Shown here in pieces: positions 25,499 to 34,071 of a stretch of 64,000 nucleotides of DNA; positions within the stretch are counted from its first letter, which is position 1; the number at the start of each line of letters is the position of its first letter. The notes under the pieces were generated by a model. That model had not been told where the DNA came from. It was given only the letters and a program-made list of their open reading frames with translations, and ran no database searches. Source of the stretch: QWQI01 sp964608915 (lineage in GTDB: Bacteria > Planctomycetota > Planctomycetia > Isosphaerales > Isosphaeraceae); NCBI GenBank assembly GCA_964608915.1, contig CAZSQA010000025.1, positions 38,049 through 102,048 on the forward strand, read 5' to 3'. The translations under genes and the position numbers were made by a program.

Positions 25499-27220
25499 TC
25501 AAGGGCGTTTCGGCTGCGACGATGACGCCTGTCTCGCGGGTATTGCCTGCGCCGGTGGTGTTCGAAGCCGCGGGTATCGAATCACTTCGACGTCGTTTTG
25601 CCGGATTGCCCCCGGTGTGCTTCGGCCTGATTCGATGATCTTCGTGAACGCGGCCCGCATGGATTCGACCCGCTCCGGCTGGTCCGCGGCCAGGTTTTTC
25701 GTCTCGCCCAGGTCCGAAGCCAGGTCATAAAGCTGCACGGGGATATTCTGGCGGGATTCGGCATCCGGTGCCAGTATCAGTTTCCATTGCCCGTCGCGGA
25801 ACCCGGGAATGCCCGTCGACGCGCAACTGACGGCGTGTCTCCGCACTGGTGCGTCGCGGCCTTCGAACAGCGGCATCAGGCTGAAGCTGTCCTCGCCGGC
25901 GTCTTCGGGCAAGGTTCGGCCCCAGATTTCGGCCAGCGTCGCGATCACGTCGGCATGATGGACGAGCTGCTCGCAGACCGTGCCGGGCTTGACCATGCCC
26001 GGCCATCGCACGATGAACGGCACGCGGTGGCCGCCTTCGTAGACGTCCGTCTTGTAGCCTCGCAGCGGCCCGCTGGGGAAGTGGCCCCGGCGCTCCAGAT
26101 CCTGAACGCCGACATATCGGGCGAAGCCGTTGTCGCTGGTGAAGATGACGAGCGTTTCGTTTTCGATGCCGCAAGCGGCGATCGTCGCGAGAATCCGGCC
26201 GACGGCGTCGTCGGTCTCCATGATCAGATCGGCCGCGGCGTTGTCCAGGCCGCTTTTGTCTTTCCACTTTTCGTTCACGGCCAGTGGAGTGTGGGGCGTC
26301 GTCAGCGGCAGATACAGCAGAAACGGGCGTTTCGACTCGACCGAGCCACGCACGAATCGGCTGGCTTCGTCGATCAGGCGGGGCAGGATAGGTTCGAACT
26401 TCCAGCCGGGCAGGGCGGGCCCCGGAAGGCTGCCCTGATTGTTGCCCAGCATCGCGGCCGGCAAAAGCTCGCTGGGCGTGCCCACGGTGCGATCATCGGC
26501 GATGAAGCAATAGGGCGGCCAGTTGGGCACGTCGGTGCCGAAATAGGTGTCGAAGCCGCGCGTGGTCGGCCCGCCCGGGATCGATTGGGCGAACGTCTCG
26601 GCCCAGGCCTGGCGGTGGGCGTCCGTCACGCCGGCGAAATTCGGCCCGAAGCCAGTGAAATACGGGCGATGTTCGTCGGATATCGGCCAGTCTCTCCCCA
26701 GGTGCCATTTGCCGATGCAGGCCGTGCGATAACCCTCGCTTTGAGCCAGCGAGCCGATCGTCATCCTGCCGGGAGCGATCAGCGGCTTGCCCCAGACGCC
26801 CACGATGCCGGTCTGAAGCGACGTTCTCCAGTGGTACCGGCCTGTCAAAAGAGCATAACGCGAAGGCGAGCAGACGCCCGACGACGAATGGGCATCGGTG
26901 AACCGCATGCCCTGGCTGGCCAGGCGGTCGATATGGGGCGTGGGGATCTTGCCGCGCTGCGGGTTATTGCACTGCACATCGCCATAGCCGAGATCGTCGG
27001 CCAGAATGACGACGACATTCGGCTTGCGTGGCTCAGAAGCCGCGGCCGCCATCCGGCAAGGAAGAAAAGCCAGGCCAAGATAGCAGAGGACTTCGAACCG
27101 GAAGAGAAATCGGCCGCGATTTTTGCCTGAAGCTTCGCCGAGCCCATCGTCTATCGAGCGGTTCGGATCCGTTCGGTCGAAAACCCTGCGAGACTTCAAG
27201 GCGCTCACTCCTTCGATCAC
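25499..27220 (-). CDS. Arylsulfatase-type sulfatase (formylglycine-dependent)
   Basis: 573 residues. Asp75-Asp76 in Leu-Ala-Asp-Asp-Leu-Gly-Tyr-Gly are metal ligands. Cys117 in Cys-Ser-Pro-Ser-Arg-Tyr-Ala-Leu-Leu-Thr-Gly-Arg is the residue matured to formylglycine. Gly-Lys-Trp-His-Leu-Gly and Ser-Asp-Asn-Gly-Phe complete the active site. A hydrophobic segment (about 40-62) before Ser-Glu-Pro-Arg-Lys-Pro-Asn is the likely signal peptide. The start is GTG 27220, overlapping the stop of the upstream esterase by GTGA; the resulting 40-residue leader is unusually long, so an internal non-ATG start is possible. It would desulfate a carbohydrate or aryl ester outside the cytoplasm. Confidence 0.92.
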   Translation of the reverse strand: MIEGVSALKSRRVFDRTDPNRSIDDGLGEASGKNRGRFLFRFEVLCYLGLAFLPCRMAAAASEPRKPNVVVILADDLGYGDVQCNNPQRGKIPTPHIDRLASQGMRFTDAHSSSGVCSPSRYALLTGRYHWRTSLQTGIVGVWGKPLIAPGRMTIGSLAQSEGYRTACIGKWHLGRDWPISDEHRPYFTGFGPNFAGVTDAHRQAWAETFAQSIPGGPTTRGFDTYFGTDVPNWPPYCFIADDRTVGTPSELLPAAMLGNNQGSLPGPALPGWKFEPILPRLIDEASRFVRGSVESKRPFLLYLPLTTPHTPLAVNEKWKDKSGLDNAAADLIMETDDAVGRILATIAACGIENETLVIFTSDNGFARYVGVQDLERRGHFPSGPLRGYKTDVYEGGHRVPFIVRWPGMVKPGTVCEQLVHHADVIATLAEIWGRTLPEDAGEDSFSLMPLFEGRDAPVRRHAVSCASTGIPGFRDGQWKLILAPDAESRQNIPVQLYDLASDLGETKNLAADQPERVESMRAAFTKIIESGRSTPGAIRQNDVEVIRYPRLRTPPAQAIPARQASSSQPKRP

Positions 27221-28119
27221 GGGGCGACGGGTTTTTTCTCGGGAACGAGCTTGGCCACACCCTCTGGCGGGCTTTTGCCGGGCTCGCCGGAAATCAGACC
27301 CAACCTGGCGAGAAATCGGTCGGCTTCGATCAGTGTCCGCGTGCGCCAGGGATCTTTGTTGAAAAATCCGTGGGGCTGCCCTTCCGCCAGCATGACCTGG
27401 ATCTCCGTGTTTCCGAGAGACCGGAGCTTTTCGAGAAGCGCGTCCCAGCCCGATTTCCAGCGGTCATCCGTGCCGAAGAACACGATCGCCGGAGGAAAGC
27501 CGGGGTGAGCGTGCCGGATCGCGTCGATTTCCGGATCCGCCGCGTCGTCCGCCGTAAAGGCTGGGTTGAAGAGCAGATACGCGATGACGCTGGTGTCAGG
27601 CCCGCGATCGCTTGTCTGGCCCGAGTGCGTCGTCGCCAGCACGCTCACGTGGCCGCCCGCCGAACCGCCGCCGGCGACGATCTTCGCGGGGTCGACACCC
27701 AGCTCGCCGGCATGGCTCTTGAACCAGCGAATGGCGCTGCGGGCGTCGTCGACGCAGACTCGCTTGCGGGATTCGCCCTTCGGCAGTTTCGCGGCTTCGT
27801 CTTTGGTCAACATGCGATATTCGGCCGTCGCGGCGACCATGCCACGACTGGCGAAATAGGCGCATGCCGCGCGAAACTGCGCGGGAGTGCCCCCGCTCCA
27901 GCCGCCACCGTGAAACAGGATCAGCCCCGGCGCTCGAGTCTTCGCAGGGTCGTGCCCCGGAGGAAAGTAGATTTCCAGATGCCGCGGCTTGCCGCCGGAG
28001 GTGGTATAGACATACGTCTTGCCGGGCGGATCATCCGCCTGTTTCGCGGCAGGCTGAGCCACGCAAGGGCATGCGGCCAACGTCAGGATCGCCAAAGAAA
28101 ACGCGATATCGCGAATCAC
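27217..28119 (-). CDS. Exported alpha/beta-hydrolase (acetyl-esterase/lipase type), possible lipoprotein
   Basis: 300 residues with GTG start at 28119. The N-terminus Leu-Thr-Leu-Ala-Ala-Cys fits a lipobox. The oxyanion motif His-Gly-Gly-Gly-Trp (near 70), nucleophile elbow Gly-Gly-Gly-Ser-Ala-Gly-Gly-His, the Asp in Gly-Thr-Asp-Asp-Arg and the final His in Gln-Pro-His-Gly-Phe form a full esterase set. It overlaps the downstream sulfatase by four bases, so the two form a translationally coupled pair. Deacetylation plus desulfation of a decorated polysaccharide is a reasonable inference, not a demonstrated role. Confidence 0.87.
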   Translation of the reverse strand: MIRDIAFSLAILTLAACPCVAQPAAKQADDPPGKTYVYTTSGGKPRHLEIYFPPGHDPAKTRAPGLILFHGGGWSGGTPAQFRAACAYFASRGMVAATAEYRMLTKDEAAKLPKGESRKRVCVDDARSAIRWFKSHAGELGVDPAKIVAGGGSAGGHVSVLATTHSGQTSDRGPDTSVIAYLLFNPAFTADDAADPEIDAIRHAHPGFPPAIVFFGTDDRWKSGWDALLEKLRSLGNTEIQVMLAEGQPHGFFNKDPWRTRTLIEADRFLARLGLISGEPGKSPPEGVAKLVPEKKPVAP

Positions 28120-28252
28120 AGCCGCTTCTCCGATCTCTTCGGGCCGGAAATCACTTTCGAAACGGATGCAGGATTGAAGCGGACGGAATCGGGCCGGCGG
28201 CGTGGCCAGGCTGCGATCGCCTCACGCCACGCCCGAACCGGACCGTCATGCG

Positions 28253-28690
28253 TCACTTGATTTCGAAGATCGCTTCGACTTCCACGGCCGAGCCGGTGGG
28301 GATCTGGGCGAAACCCAGGGCGCTGCGGGCGTGGTAGCCGTCGGTCGTCTTGCCGTAGATCTCGTGCAGCAGGTCGCTGCAGCCGTTGATCACCAGGTGC
28401 TGCTCATGGAATTCCAGCGTCGAATTCACGCAGCCCAGCAGCTTGAGAACTTTCAGGCCGTTGATCGTGCCATGAAAATTCCACACGGAGTTCAGGATCT
28501 TCTCGGCACATTCGCGGGCGGCTTTTTTGCCCTCTTCCACGCTGACGTCCGCCCCCAGCTTGCCCTTCATATCGCTGACGTGGCCCGAAGTGATCAGCAG
28601 GTTGCCCGTGCGTACGACGAGCGCCAGATACCCGGGCTCCTGTTTGGTGAATTTCACGCCCAGCGATTCGGCTTTTTCTTGCGGTGTCAT
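28253..28690 (-). CDS. RidA/YjgF-family protein
   Basis: 145 residues of the RidA fold. Recognisable parts: Leu-Leu-Ile-Thr-Ser-Gly-His-Val-Ser in the first strand, a central Ala-Ala-Arg-Glu-Cys-Ala-Glu-Lys-Ile-Leu helix, and the C-terminal Ala-Arg-Ser-Ala-Leu-Gly with the family Arg, then Ala-Val-Glu-Val-Glu-Ala-Ile-Phe-Glu-Ile. It belongs to the longer ~150-residue subgroup (YoaB/TdcF-like relatives). RidA itself deaminates reactive enamine/imine intermediates from PLP enzymes; whether this subgroup does so is uncertain. ATG 28690 with AGAGGAA about 12 bases upstream. Monocistronic, divergent from marC. Confidence 0.88.
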   Translation of the reverse strand: MTPQEKAESLGVKFTKQEPGYLALVVRTGNLLITSGHVSDMKGKLGADVSVEEGKKAARECAEKILNSVWNFHGTINGLKVLKLLGCVNSTLEFHEQHLVINGCSDLLHEIYGKTTDGYHARSALGFAQIPTGSAVEVEAIFEIK

Positions 28691-28884
28691 GGTCGGTTAT
28701 GATTCCTCTGCGTGATGTCGATCGTCTGATGAGCGGACCTCCGCCCGGGCCTCAGCATGCCCGAAACGCGGCAGTTCCGCAAGTGCGGCGAGTCGATCAG
28801 GCATGGTCAGACGGTATACCGTTCCGTCTCGAACGGAATGCCCCGAACCCTCATTGTTCAGAGCCCCGAAGGCCCACACGAATC

Positions 28885-29502
28885 ATGGATCATCTGCATT
28901 TCATCTTCGCCATCTTCTTCATGCTGCTCGGGCCGATCAAAATTCTGCCGGTGTTCGTCAAGTTGACGAAAGACCGCGAGCCTGCCTATGCCCGCAAGGC
29001 CGCGGTGCAGGCCACCATTTTCGCCTTCATCATCTGCCTGTTTCTGGTGCTCACTTCAAGCCGCACGCTGGCGCGGTATCACATCCATCCGGAATCTCTC
29101 AAGATCGCCGGCGGGCTGGTGCTGCTGATCTCGGCCCTGCGGACGATCTTTCCGCCCGCACACCAGGAAGAACCGGCCGTGCAGTCCGATTCGCCTCTGG
29201 CGATCGCCCTTTCGCCGCTGGCTACGCCCGTGATCGTCACGCCGGCCGGTGTCGCCGCCGTGATGATCTTCGTGTCGGTCGCGCCCCATGAGCCCGGCAT
29301 GTTCCGCGCGATCCGCATCGCCCTGATCGCCATCCTGGCGCTCGACTTCCTGACGATGTACTTCGCGAGAGCCATCATGAAGGTTCCGCTGATTTTTCCG
29401 GCGATCCGGCTCTTCGGTGCCGTGATGCTCGTCGTTCAGGTCGCCGGCGCGGTGGACCTGATCGTCGTGGCGCTTAAGTCGCTGGGGTTGTTCCGTGCCT
29501 GA
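28885..29502 (+). CDS. MarC-family integral membrane protein
   Basis: 205 residues with six hydrophobic segments and the MarC layout: Met-Leu-Leu-Gly-Pro-Ile-Lys-Ile-Leu-Pro-Val-Phe in TM1, Leu-Lys-Ile-Ala-Gly-Gly-Leu-Val-Leu-Leu in TM3, and the conserved Pro-Leu-Ala-Thr-Pro-Val-Ile-Val-Thr-Pro-Ala-Gly-Val-Ala loop. MarC proteins sit in the inner membrane and have no settled function; an early antibiotic-resistance assignment was not upheld. ATG 28885 is the first Met before TM1; the longer frame upstream is not membrane-like. Confidence 0.88.
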   Translation: MDHLHFIFAIFFMLLGPIKILPVFVKLTKDREPAYARKAAVQATIFAFIICLFLVLTSSRTLARYHIHPESLKIAGGLVLLISALRTIFPPAHQEEPAVQSDSPLAIALSPLATPVIVTPAGVAAVMIFVSVAPHEPGMFRAIRIALIAILALDFLTMYFARAIMKVPLIFPAIRLFGAVMLVVQVAGAVDLIVVALKSLGLFRA

Positions 29503-29661
29503 AGAAGCCTGAGGCAAATCAGGCCAATAAGGAACAAGTCGTACGGATCGCCAGAAACGAGCCGGAAGCTTCAGCGATGGATGGCATTTTTCTGGCGATT
29601 CGATGCTGATCGATTCGAGTTCCGGATTTGAAGGTTACGCCTGCTTTCGAGCGTGATTTCG

Positions 29662-29891
29662 AAATGCAACCGACGCTGGTGCTTCCGGCTCGTATGGAGG
29701 GCGTTGCGAGGGATTCATGTGAATTGCGTTCGGAATCCGGAAATGCGACCGTCGCTGACGTTTCCGGCTCGTACGGATGGTGTATCGCGTGGGATTTATG
29801 TGAATTGCGTTCGGAATCGGAAATGCGATCGTCGCTGACGCTTCCGGGTCCTAAGGAGGGCGTAGCGAGGTTTCGAGTGAATTTCGATCGC
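29662..29891. repeat. Three-copy imperfect tandem repeat, period 79-80 bp, in a 439-bp gene-free stretch
   Basis: Units begin with AAATGC at 29662, 29741 and 29821. Each carries a C(A/T)(A/G)CG(C)TG core, TTCCGG, a GTA/GGAGGGC segment, GAGG-like purines and, in the first two, GTGAATTGCGTTCGGAATC. The third degrades toward its end. The gap between marC (29502) and the aminoacylase gene (29942) holds no credible ORF; small frames here only translate the repeat. Confidence 0.75.
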
Positions 29892-29941
29892 ATTCGTTTT
29901 GTCAGGTTCGGATGTCTTGACTCAAATTTCGAATACGGGAT

Positions 29942-31618
29942 TCACCGCCCATGCCGCAGTGACTTGCCCGGCATCGCTCCGGTGTGGTTGCCTTTCTCCA
30001 GTACGACCTGGCCGTTGACGATCACGAATTCGATCCCTTCGTTATAGGCGAAAGGGGCCGTATAGGTCGATTTGTCGATGACCGTCGCCGGGTCGAAGAT
30101 CGTGATGTCGCCGAAGGCCCCTGGCCTCAGGGTGCCGCGGTCCTTCAGGCCCACTTTCGCGGCATTGGCCGAAGTCATCTTCCGCACGGCTTCTTCCAGT
30201 GTCAGCAGCCCGCGTTCACGCACATACAGCCCAAGAACGCGCGGGAACGTGCCGAAATTTCGCGGGTGCGGGTTGCCCCGGCGCAGGGGGCCCTCGATGG
30301 CGTAGGACGAACCGTCCGAGCCGATGGAGCACCACGGCTGAGCCATCGCCAGGTTCATGTCCTTCTCTTCGTGGTGGGCGTAAACGGTCGGCACCGAGCC
30401 TTTTTGTTCGATGAGCACGTCGAAAAAGATATCGAGCGGATCGGGCTTCGGCGTTTTCCCGGCCGATTTCGCGGCGATGACGCTGTCCATCGTCTGCCCC
30501 TGATAGGGGCCCTTGCCGCTGACGAGCATGCGCGACCAGTCGCCGCCCACGGCCGTGTAGTGGTTGTACCAGCCGTCGACGCCTTCGGTGATCTCCTTCT
30601 TCAGCCGATCGCGCGTCGCGGTGTCGGACAGCCGCTCGACCATCTTCGCCGGGCCCCCTTCATGGGCCCAGGGCGGGATGATGCTGGCCAGGTCGTTATT
30701 GCCGCGGGTGTAGGGGTAAACGTTGGCCTGAACGTTCACGCCCCGGTCACGTGCGGCTCGGAACCGGGCGGCCACTTCGCCCATCCTGCCCCAGAGCTTT
30801 TCGTCGGCGATCTTCAGGTGGATGATGTCGACCGGCACGCCGGCCTTTTCGCCTACGGCGATCGCCTGATCGATCGAGGGGAAAATCTCAAGCCCCTCGC
30901 TGCGGATGTGCGACGAAAAGATGCCGCCGTGCTTCTTCACGGGCCCGCACAGCCGCACGATGTCGTCCGTCGTCGCCAGCGAGCCGGGGGGCATCATCAG
31001 CAGGCTCGAAAGGCCCAGGGCCCCTTCGCTCATGGCTTCGTCCACCAGGGCCGCCATGGCGTCGATCTGGGCGTCCGTCGGCCGGGCGTGCGACTTACCC
31101 ATGACACACTCCCAGACATTGTCCAGCCCCACGTAACTGGCCACGTTCACGCTGGTGCCGAGCGAGTCGATCAGGTCGAAATACTCGCCGAGCGTCTTCC
31201 AAGTGCGAGGCTTGCCGCGGGCTTCGATCGTGCGGGGCGGCAGATTGCCCTTCGCCGGCCCGGCCGAATCGCCTTCGCCGAGGATCTCGGTCGTCACGCC
31301 CTGGCGGATCTTGCTCTGCGCATGGCCGTCTTCCAGCAGCAGGTCGTCCGAATGGGAATGGATGTCCACGAATCCGGGTGCCACCACCAGGCCCTTCGCG
31401 TCGATCTCACGCTTACTGGCTCCTGCAGGGATGATCCCGATGGCGGCGACGCGATCGCCTTTGACGCCGACATCCGCGCGAAACCACGGATTGCCCGTGC
31501 CGTCGACGACACGCCCGCCACGAATGACGATGTCGAATTCCTGCGGACGCGCTGCGGCCGGGCTGGCCATCAAAACCAGCACGAAAGACGACAATATCAG
31601 CGAGATCGTGAGCTTCAT
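29942..31618 (-). CDS. N-acyl-D-amino-acid deacylase (D-aminoacylase) / amidohydrolase, exported
   Basis: 558 residues from ATG 31618, which starts a signal peptide ending Ala-Ser-Pro-Ala-Ala-Ala. A small beta-sandwich (Ile-Arg-Gly-Gly-Arg-Val-Val-Asp-Gly-Thr-Gly) surrounds a metal-dependent TIM barrel. Landmarks: Pro-Gly-Phe-Val-Asp-Ile-His-Ser-His-Ser-Asp (metal His pair), Ser-Ser-His-Ile-Arg-Ser-Glu-Gly, Asp-Ile-Ile-His-Leu-Lys, and Gly-Ser-Asp-Gly-Ser with a metal Asp. The order matches the D-aminoacylase/dihydroorotase-like group that hydrolyses N-acyl-D-amino acids or similar amides. It is monocistronic as far as visible. Confidence 0.88.
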   Translation of the reverse strand: MKLTISLILSSFVLVLMASPAAARPQEFDIVIRGGRVVDGTGNPWFRADVGVKGDRVAAIGIIPAGASKREIDAKGLVVAPGFVDIHSHSDDLLLEDGHAQSKIRQGVTTEILGEGDSAGPAKGNLPPRTIEARGKPRTWKTLGEYFDLIDSLGTSVNVASYVGLDNVWECVMGKSHARPTDAQIDAMAALVDEAMSEGALGLSSLLMMPPGSLATTDDIVRLCGPVKKHGGIFSSHIRSEGLEIFPSIDQAIAVGEKAGVPVDIIHLKIADEKLWGRMGEVAARFRAARDRGVNVQANVYPYTRGNNDLASIIPPWAHEGGPAKMVERLSDTATRDRLKKEITEGVDGWYNHYTAVGGDWSRMLVSGKGPYQGQTMDSVIAAKSAGKTPKPDPLDIFFDVLIEQKGSVPTVYAHHEEKDMNLAMAQPWCSIGSDGSSYAIEGPLRRGNPHPRNFGTFPRVLGLYVRERGLLTLEEAVRKMTSANAAKVGLKDRGTLRPGAFGDITIFDPATVIDKSTYTAPFAYNEGIEFVIVNGQVVLEKGNHTGAMPGKSLRHGR

Positions 31619-32001
31619 GGCTGCCTCAGTCAATGCTGGCGATTCAGGCGGGGCGGAGCATGGCGGGTCGACGAACCTCACATTAGCAGAGCGCCATCGG
31701 CGTCGCAACGTCAGGGCCCCGGCGACTCTCGCGGCGGCCTGGCGACTGTTCGCCGGCCGCATGAACGCCAATACCACGGCCCGGATCGAATACGAGGCTC
31801 AGGCGGTTTCGCGTGAAGCGGGCTATTGCGGGATATGAACAGAATGAGGTGTCTACATAAAAAAAAGGCGGTTGCATAAAATGAGGCTGATGGCTAATAT
31901 TTTCCCCTGATACCGTCTGGGAGGATTCCTGCCCCTGACCGGTGACTCTCGTCCGAATGTTGCGCATTCTCGTGGTACCTCACAGCGAAGGATTGGCATC
32001 G
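31619..32001. other. 383-bp divergent intergenic region
   Basis: Separates the divergent aminoacylase and RTX genes, so it should hold promoters for both. The stretch 31851-31920 is the most AT-rich part (an A8 run at 31859-31866 and GCATAAAATGAG). I see no gene, RNA or clear operator. Confidence 0.5.
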
Positions 32002-33993
32002 ATGTTTCGATTGAGGCGTTTTTCAGCTTCGGCCACCAGGGTTTTGGGCCAGACACGTGCCGAGCGGCAACGGCGGCGGTTCGTGTCCGAATTCAGTCAG
32101 GGCGATGCGCTGGAAGCTCGCGCGCTTCTGGCCGTTTCGATCACGTCGATCGCGCGGCAGACATCGTCAAGCCTTCTCAACGGGCCGATCGCCGACAATA
32201 TCCCGCTGCTGCCCTCGCCCGGTTTCGACGTTCTCCTGGGCTCCACGCAGACATTCGTCGGCTATAAGTACGAAAACATCCTGATCGGCGGTTCCGGGCT
32301 GAAGATCGACTTCACCTCGGATATCGTCAGCTCGGTCGGTGCCCGTCCAGTGATCGTTCAGGTCAACTGGGGTGACCGCACGCCGGATAACCAGATGCCG
32401 TTCAATCCGACCTTCCAGTCGGTGTTCGTCACGCCGTCATCCGTCTCAGGTTCGAAATGGAACGGCTCGATCATCCTGCCGCACATCTACGCCGAGACGA
32501 ACACCTACACGGCGATCGTGCAGATTCTTGAGGTTCCGCTGCCGGGTAATGACCCGGTCGTCGGCGCCACGGCCCAGATCGACGTCTCCGTCGGCCACAT
32601 TGTCGAAGGCTCGCAGGGGCTCTTCCTGCGCGGGACGACGGGCGCGGATCGCGTCGACATCGGTGCGACCGTGGCCGGCGTGACCTCTGTGCATGCCGAA
32701 TTCGGATCGACCGTCATCGACACGACGACCGACAGATCCGCGATCTATGTTGAGGCACTCTCGGGGAACGATCAGGTGATCGCCGCTCAGGGGTACACCC
32801 GCTCGCTCTTCGCCGACGGCGGCAATGACAACGATCTGCTCGTCGGCGGAGCCGGCTATTCGGAACTGCTGGGCGGCCCCGGCAACGACGAACTCTCCCT
32901 GGGCTCCGGCGGCGGTGCCGTGTTCGGAGCAGCCGGAGACGACCTGATCTATGGCAGCACCGGCGACGACGAGCTGGAAGGCGGCAGCGGCAACGACACG
33001 ATTTACGGCATCGATGGCGACGACACGATCTTCGGCGATGCGGGCGACGATATGCTCGACGGCGGATACGGCGATGACCTGATCGTCGGCGGCCTCGGGG
33101 CTGATTCGATCACGGGCGACGTGGGCGACGACATCCTCGTCGGCGGTTATATCAACGTCGCCGTGCCCAACTTCCCGTCCATCCTGCTCGATCAGGCCTG
33201 GGCCTCGAACGACACGCGGGCTTTCAACCAGATCGTCCGGACGAAGATCGTCCAGCCGGCCTCGGACCTGAGCAACGTGCCGTTCCTGATCACGGCGAAC
33301 GGCAAAACGCGGGTTCACCCAATCACGTTCGGGCCGCTCGTCGCCAATGACGGTGCCGTGGACATTCTGGATGGCGGTGCCGACGCGAATGCCGTCGTGC
33401 CCAACATCGCCGCCCCGCGCACGAGCGATATCGTCGTGCACATACCCCGGTCGGAAGGCTCGAACACGGTCTTCCGCCTGCGGGATCACGCTCTGTCGAC
33501 GGTCAGGGGTATCGCTCCGCTGACTTCGTACGTCAGCAGCAATGGTGCTGATATCATCACGAATCCCACGCGCGGCACCTATCTGCTGAACCGGACGGCC
33601 CCGGACGGCGCCAATCTCATGAAGGCCCTGAACTTCCAGAACGGGGTCTCTTCGACGGCATTCGCGGGCTTTTACGGCAAGCCGGCACCTGGCCAATACC
33701 GCATTCTGAACTTGTCCGATTTCGCCAAATTCGCCAACCCGATCGACATCTTCTGGGCCGATTTCAATCGTCCGTTCATCGGCTATGGCGTCGTGTTCGG
33801 CGGCGTTTACATGGCGACCTCGGATCCGTTCGATCCGAAGAACCTGTACAACGAAAAGGACGGCTCGCCCTCGCCTTCGCTGCGCGAGAACAATTACCTG
33901 TATCACGTCCAGCCGGAACAATATCCGTCGCCGTTCGACGCTTACACCTACGACCCGCTCCGCCGGGTTTACTATCAGCAGATGCTCATCTGA
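32002..33993 (+). CDS. Hemolysin-type calcium-binding (RTX) repeat exported protein
   Basis: 663 residues from ATG 32002. The N-terminus is Arg-rich and carries Gly-Asp-Ala-Leu-Glu-Ala-Arg-Ala-Leu-Leu-Ala (near 35-45), the Leu-Glu-x-Arg-x-Leu-Leu leader motif of planctomycete surface proteins. A beta-rich region with Gln-Val-Asn-Trp-Gly-Asp (PKD-like) follows. Residues about 265-400 contain roughly ten Gly-Gly-x-Gly-x-Asp-type nonapeptides, which form a Ca2+-binding beta-roll. The last ~260 residues are non-repetitive and unrecognised. A strong terminator follows. Probably a cell-surface or matrix protein; no enzyme motif seen. Confidence 0.82.
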   Translation: MFRLRRFSASATRVLGQTRAERQRRRFVSEFSQGDALEARALLAVSITSIARQTSSSLLNGPIADNIPLLPSPGFDVLLGSTQTFVGYKYENILIGGSGLKIDFTSDIVSSVGARPVIVQVNWGDRTPDNQMPFNPTFQSVFVTPSSVSGSKWNGSIILPHIYAETNTYTAIVQILEVPLPGNDPVVGATAQIDVSVGHIVEGSQGLFLRGTTGADRVDIGATVAGVTSVHAEFGSTVIDTTTDRSAIYVEALSGNDQVIAAQGYTRSLFADGGNDNDLLVGGAGYSELLGGPGNDELSLGSGGGAVFGAAGDDLIYGSTGDDELEGGSGNDTIYGIDGDDTIFGDAGDDMLDGGYGDDLIVGGLGADSITGDVGDDILVGGYINVAVPNFPSILLDQAWASNDTRAFNQIVRTKIVQPASDLSNVPFLITANGKTRVHPITFGPLVANDGAVDILDGGADANAVVPNIAAPRTSDIVVHIPRSEGSNTVFRLRDHALSTVRGIAPLTSYVSSNGADIITNPTRGTYLLNRTAPDGANLMKALNFQNGVSSTAFAGFYGKPAPGQYRILNLSDFAKFANPIDIFWADFNRPFIGYGVVFGGVYMATSDPFDPKNLYNEKDGSPSPSLRENNYLYHVQPEQYPSPFDAYTYDPLRRVYYQQMLI

Positions 33994-34033
33994 CAAGACC
34001 GGCTTCGGCCGGAACGATCCGAACGCGTTCGCG

Positions 34034-34056
34034 GCACGCCCGACTTTCGGGCGTGC
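34034..34056 (+). terminator. Intrinsic (probably bidirectional) terminator
   Basis: A perfect 10-bp stem (34034-34043 with 34047-34056) with a three-base CTT loop, followed by CGTTTCATTTCGTTTTCATTT. It lies between the convergent RTX and GH18 genes, 41 nt after the RTX stop. Confidence 0.88.
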
Positions 34057-34071
34057 CGTTTCATTTCGTTT

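Noticed and set aside
29662..29891. CRISPR array
   Set aside because: Only three 79-80 bp units with no spacer/repeat alternation and no cas genes nearby.
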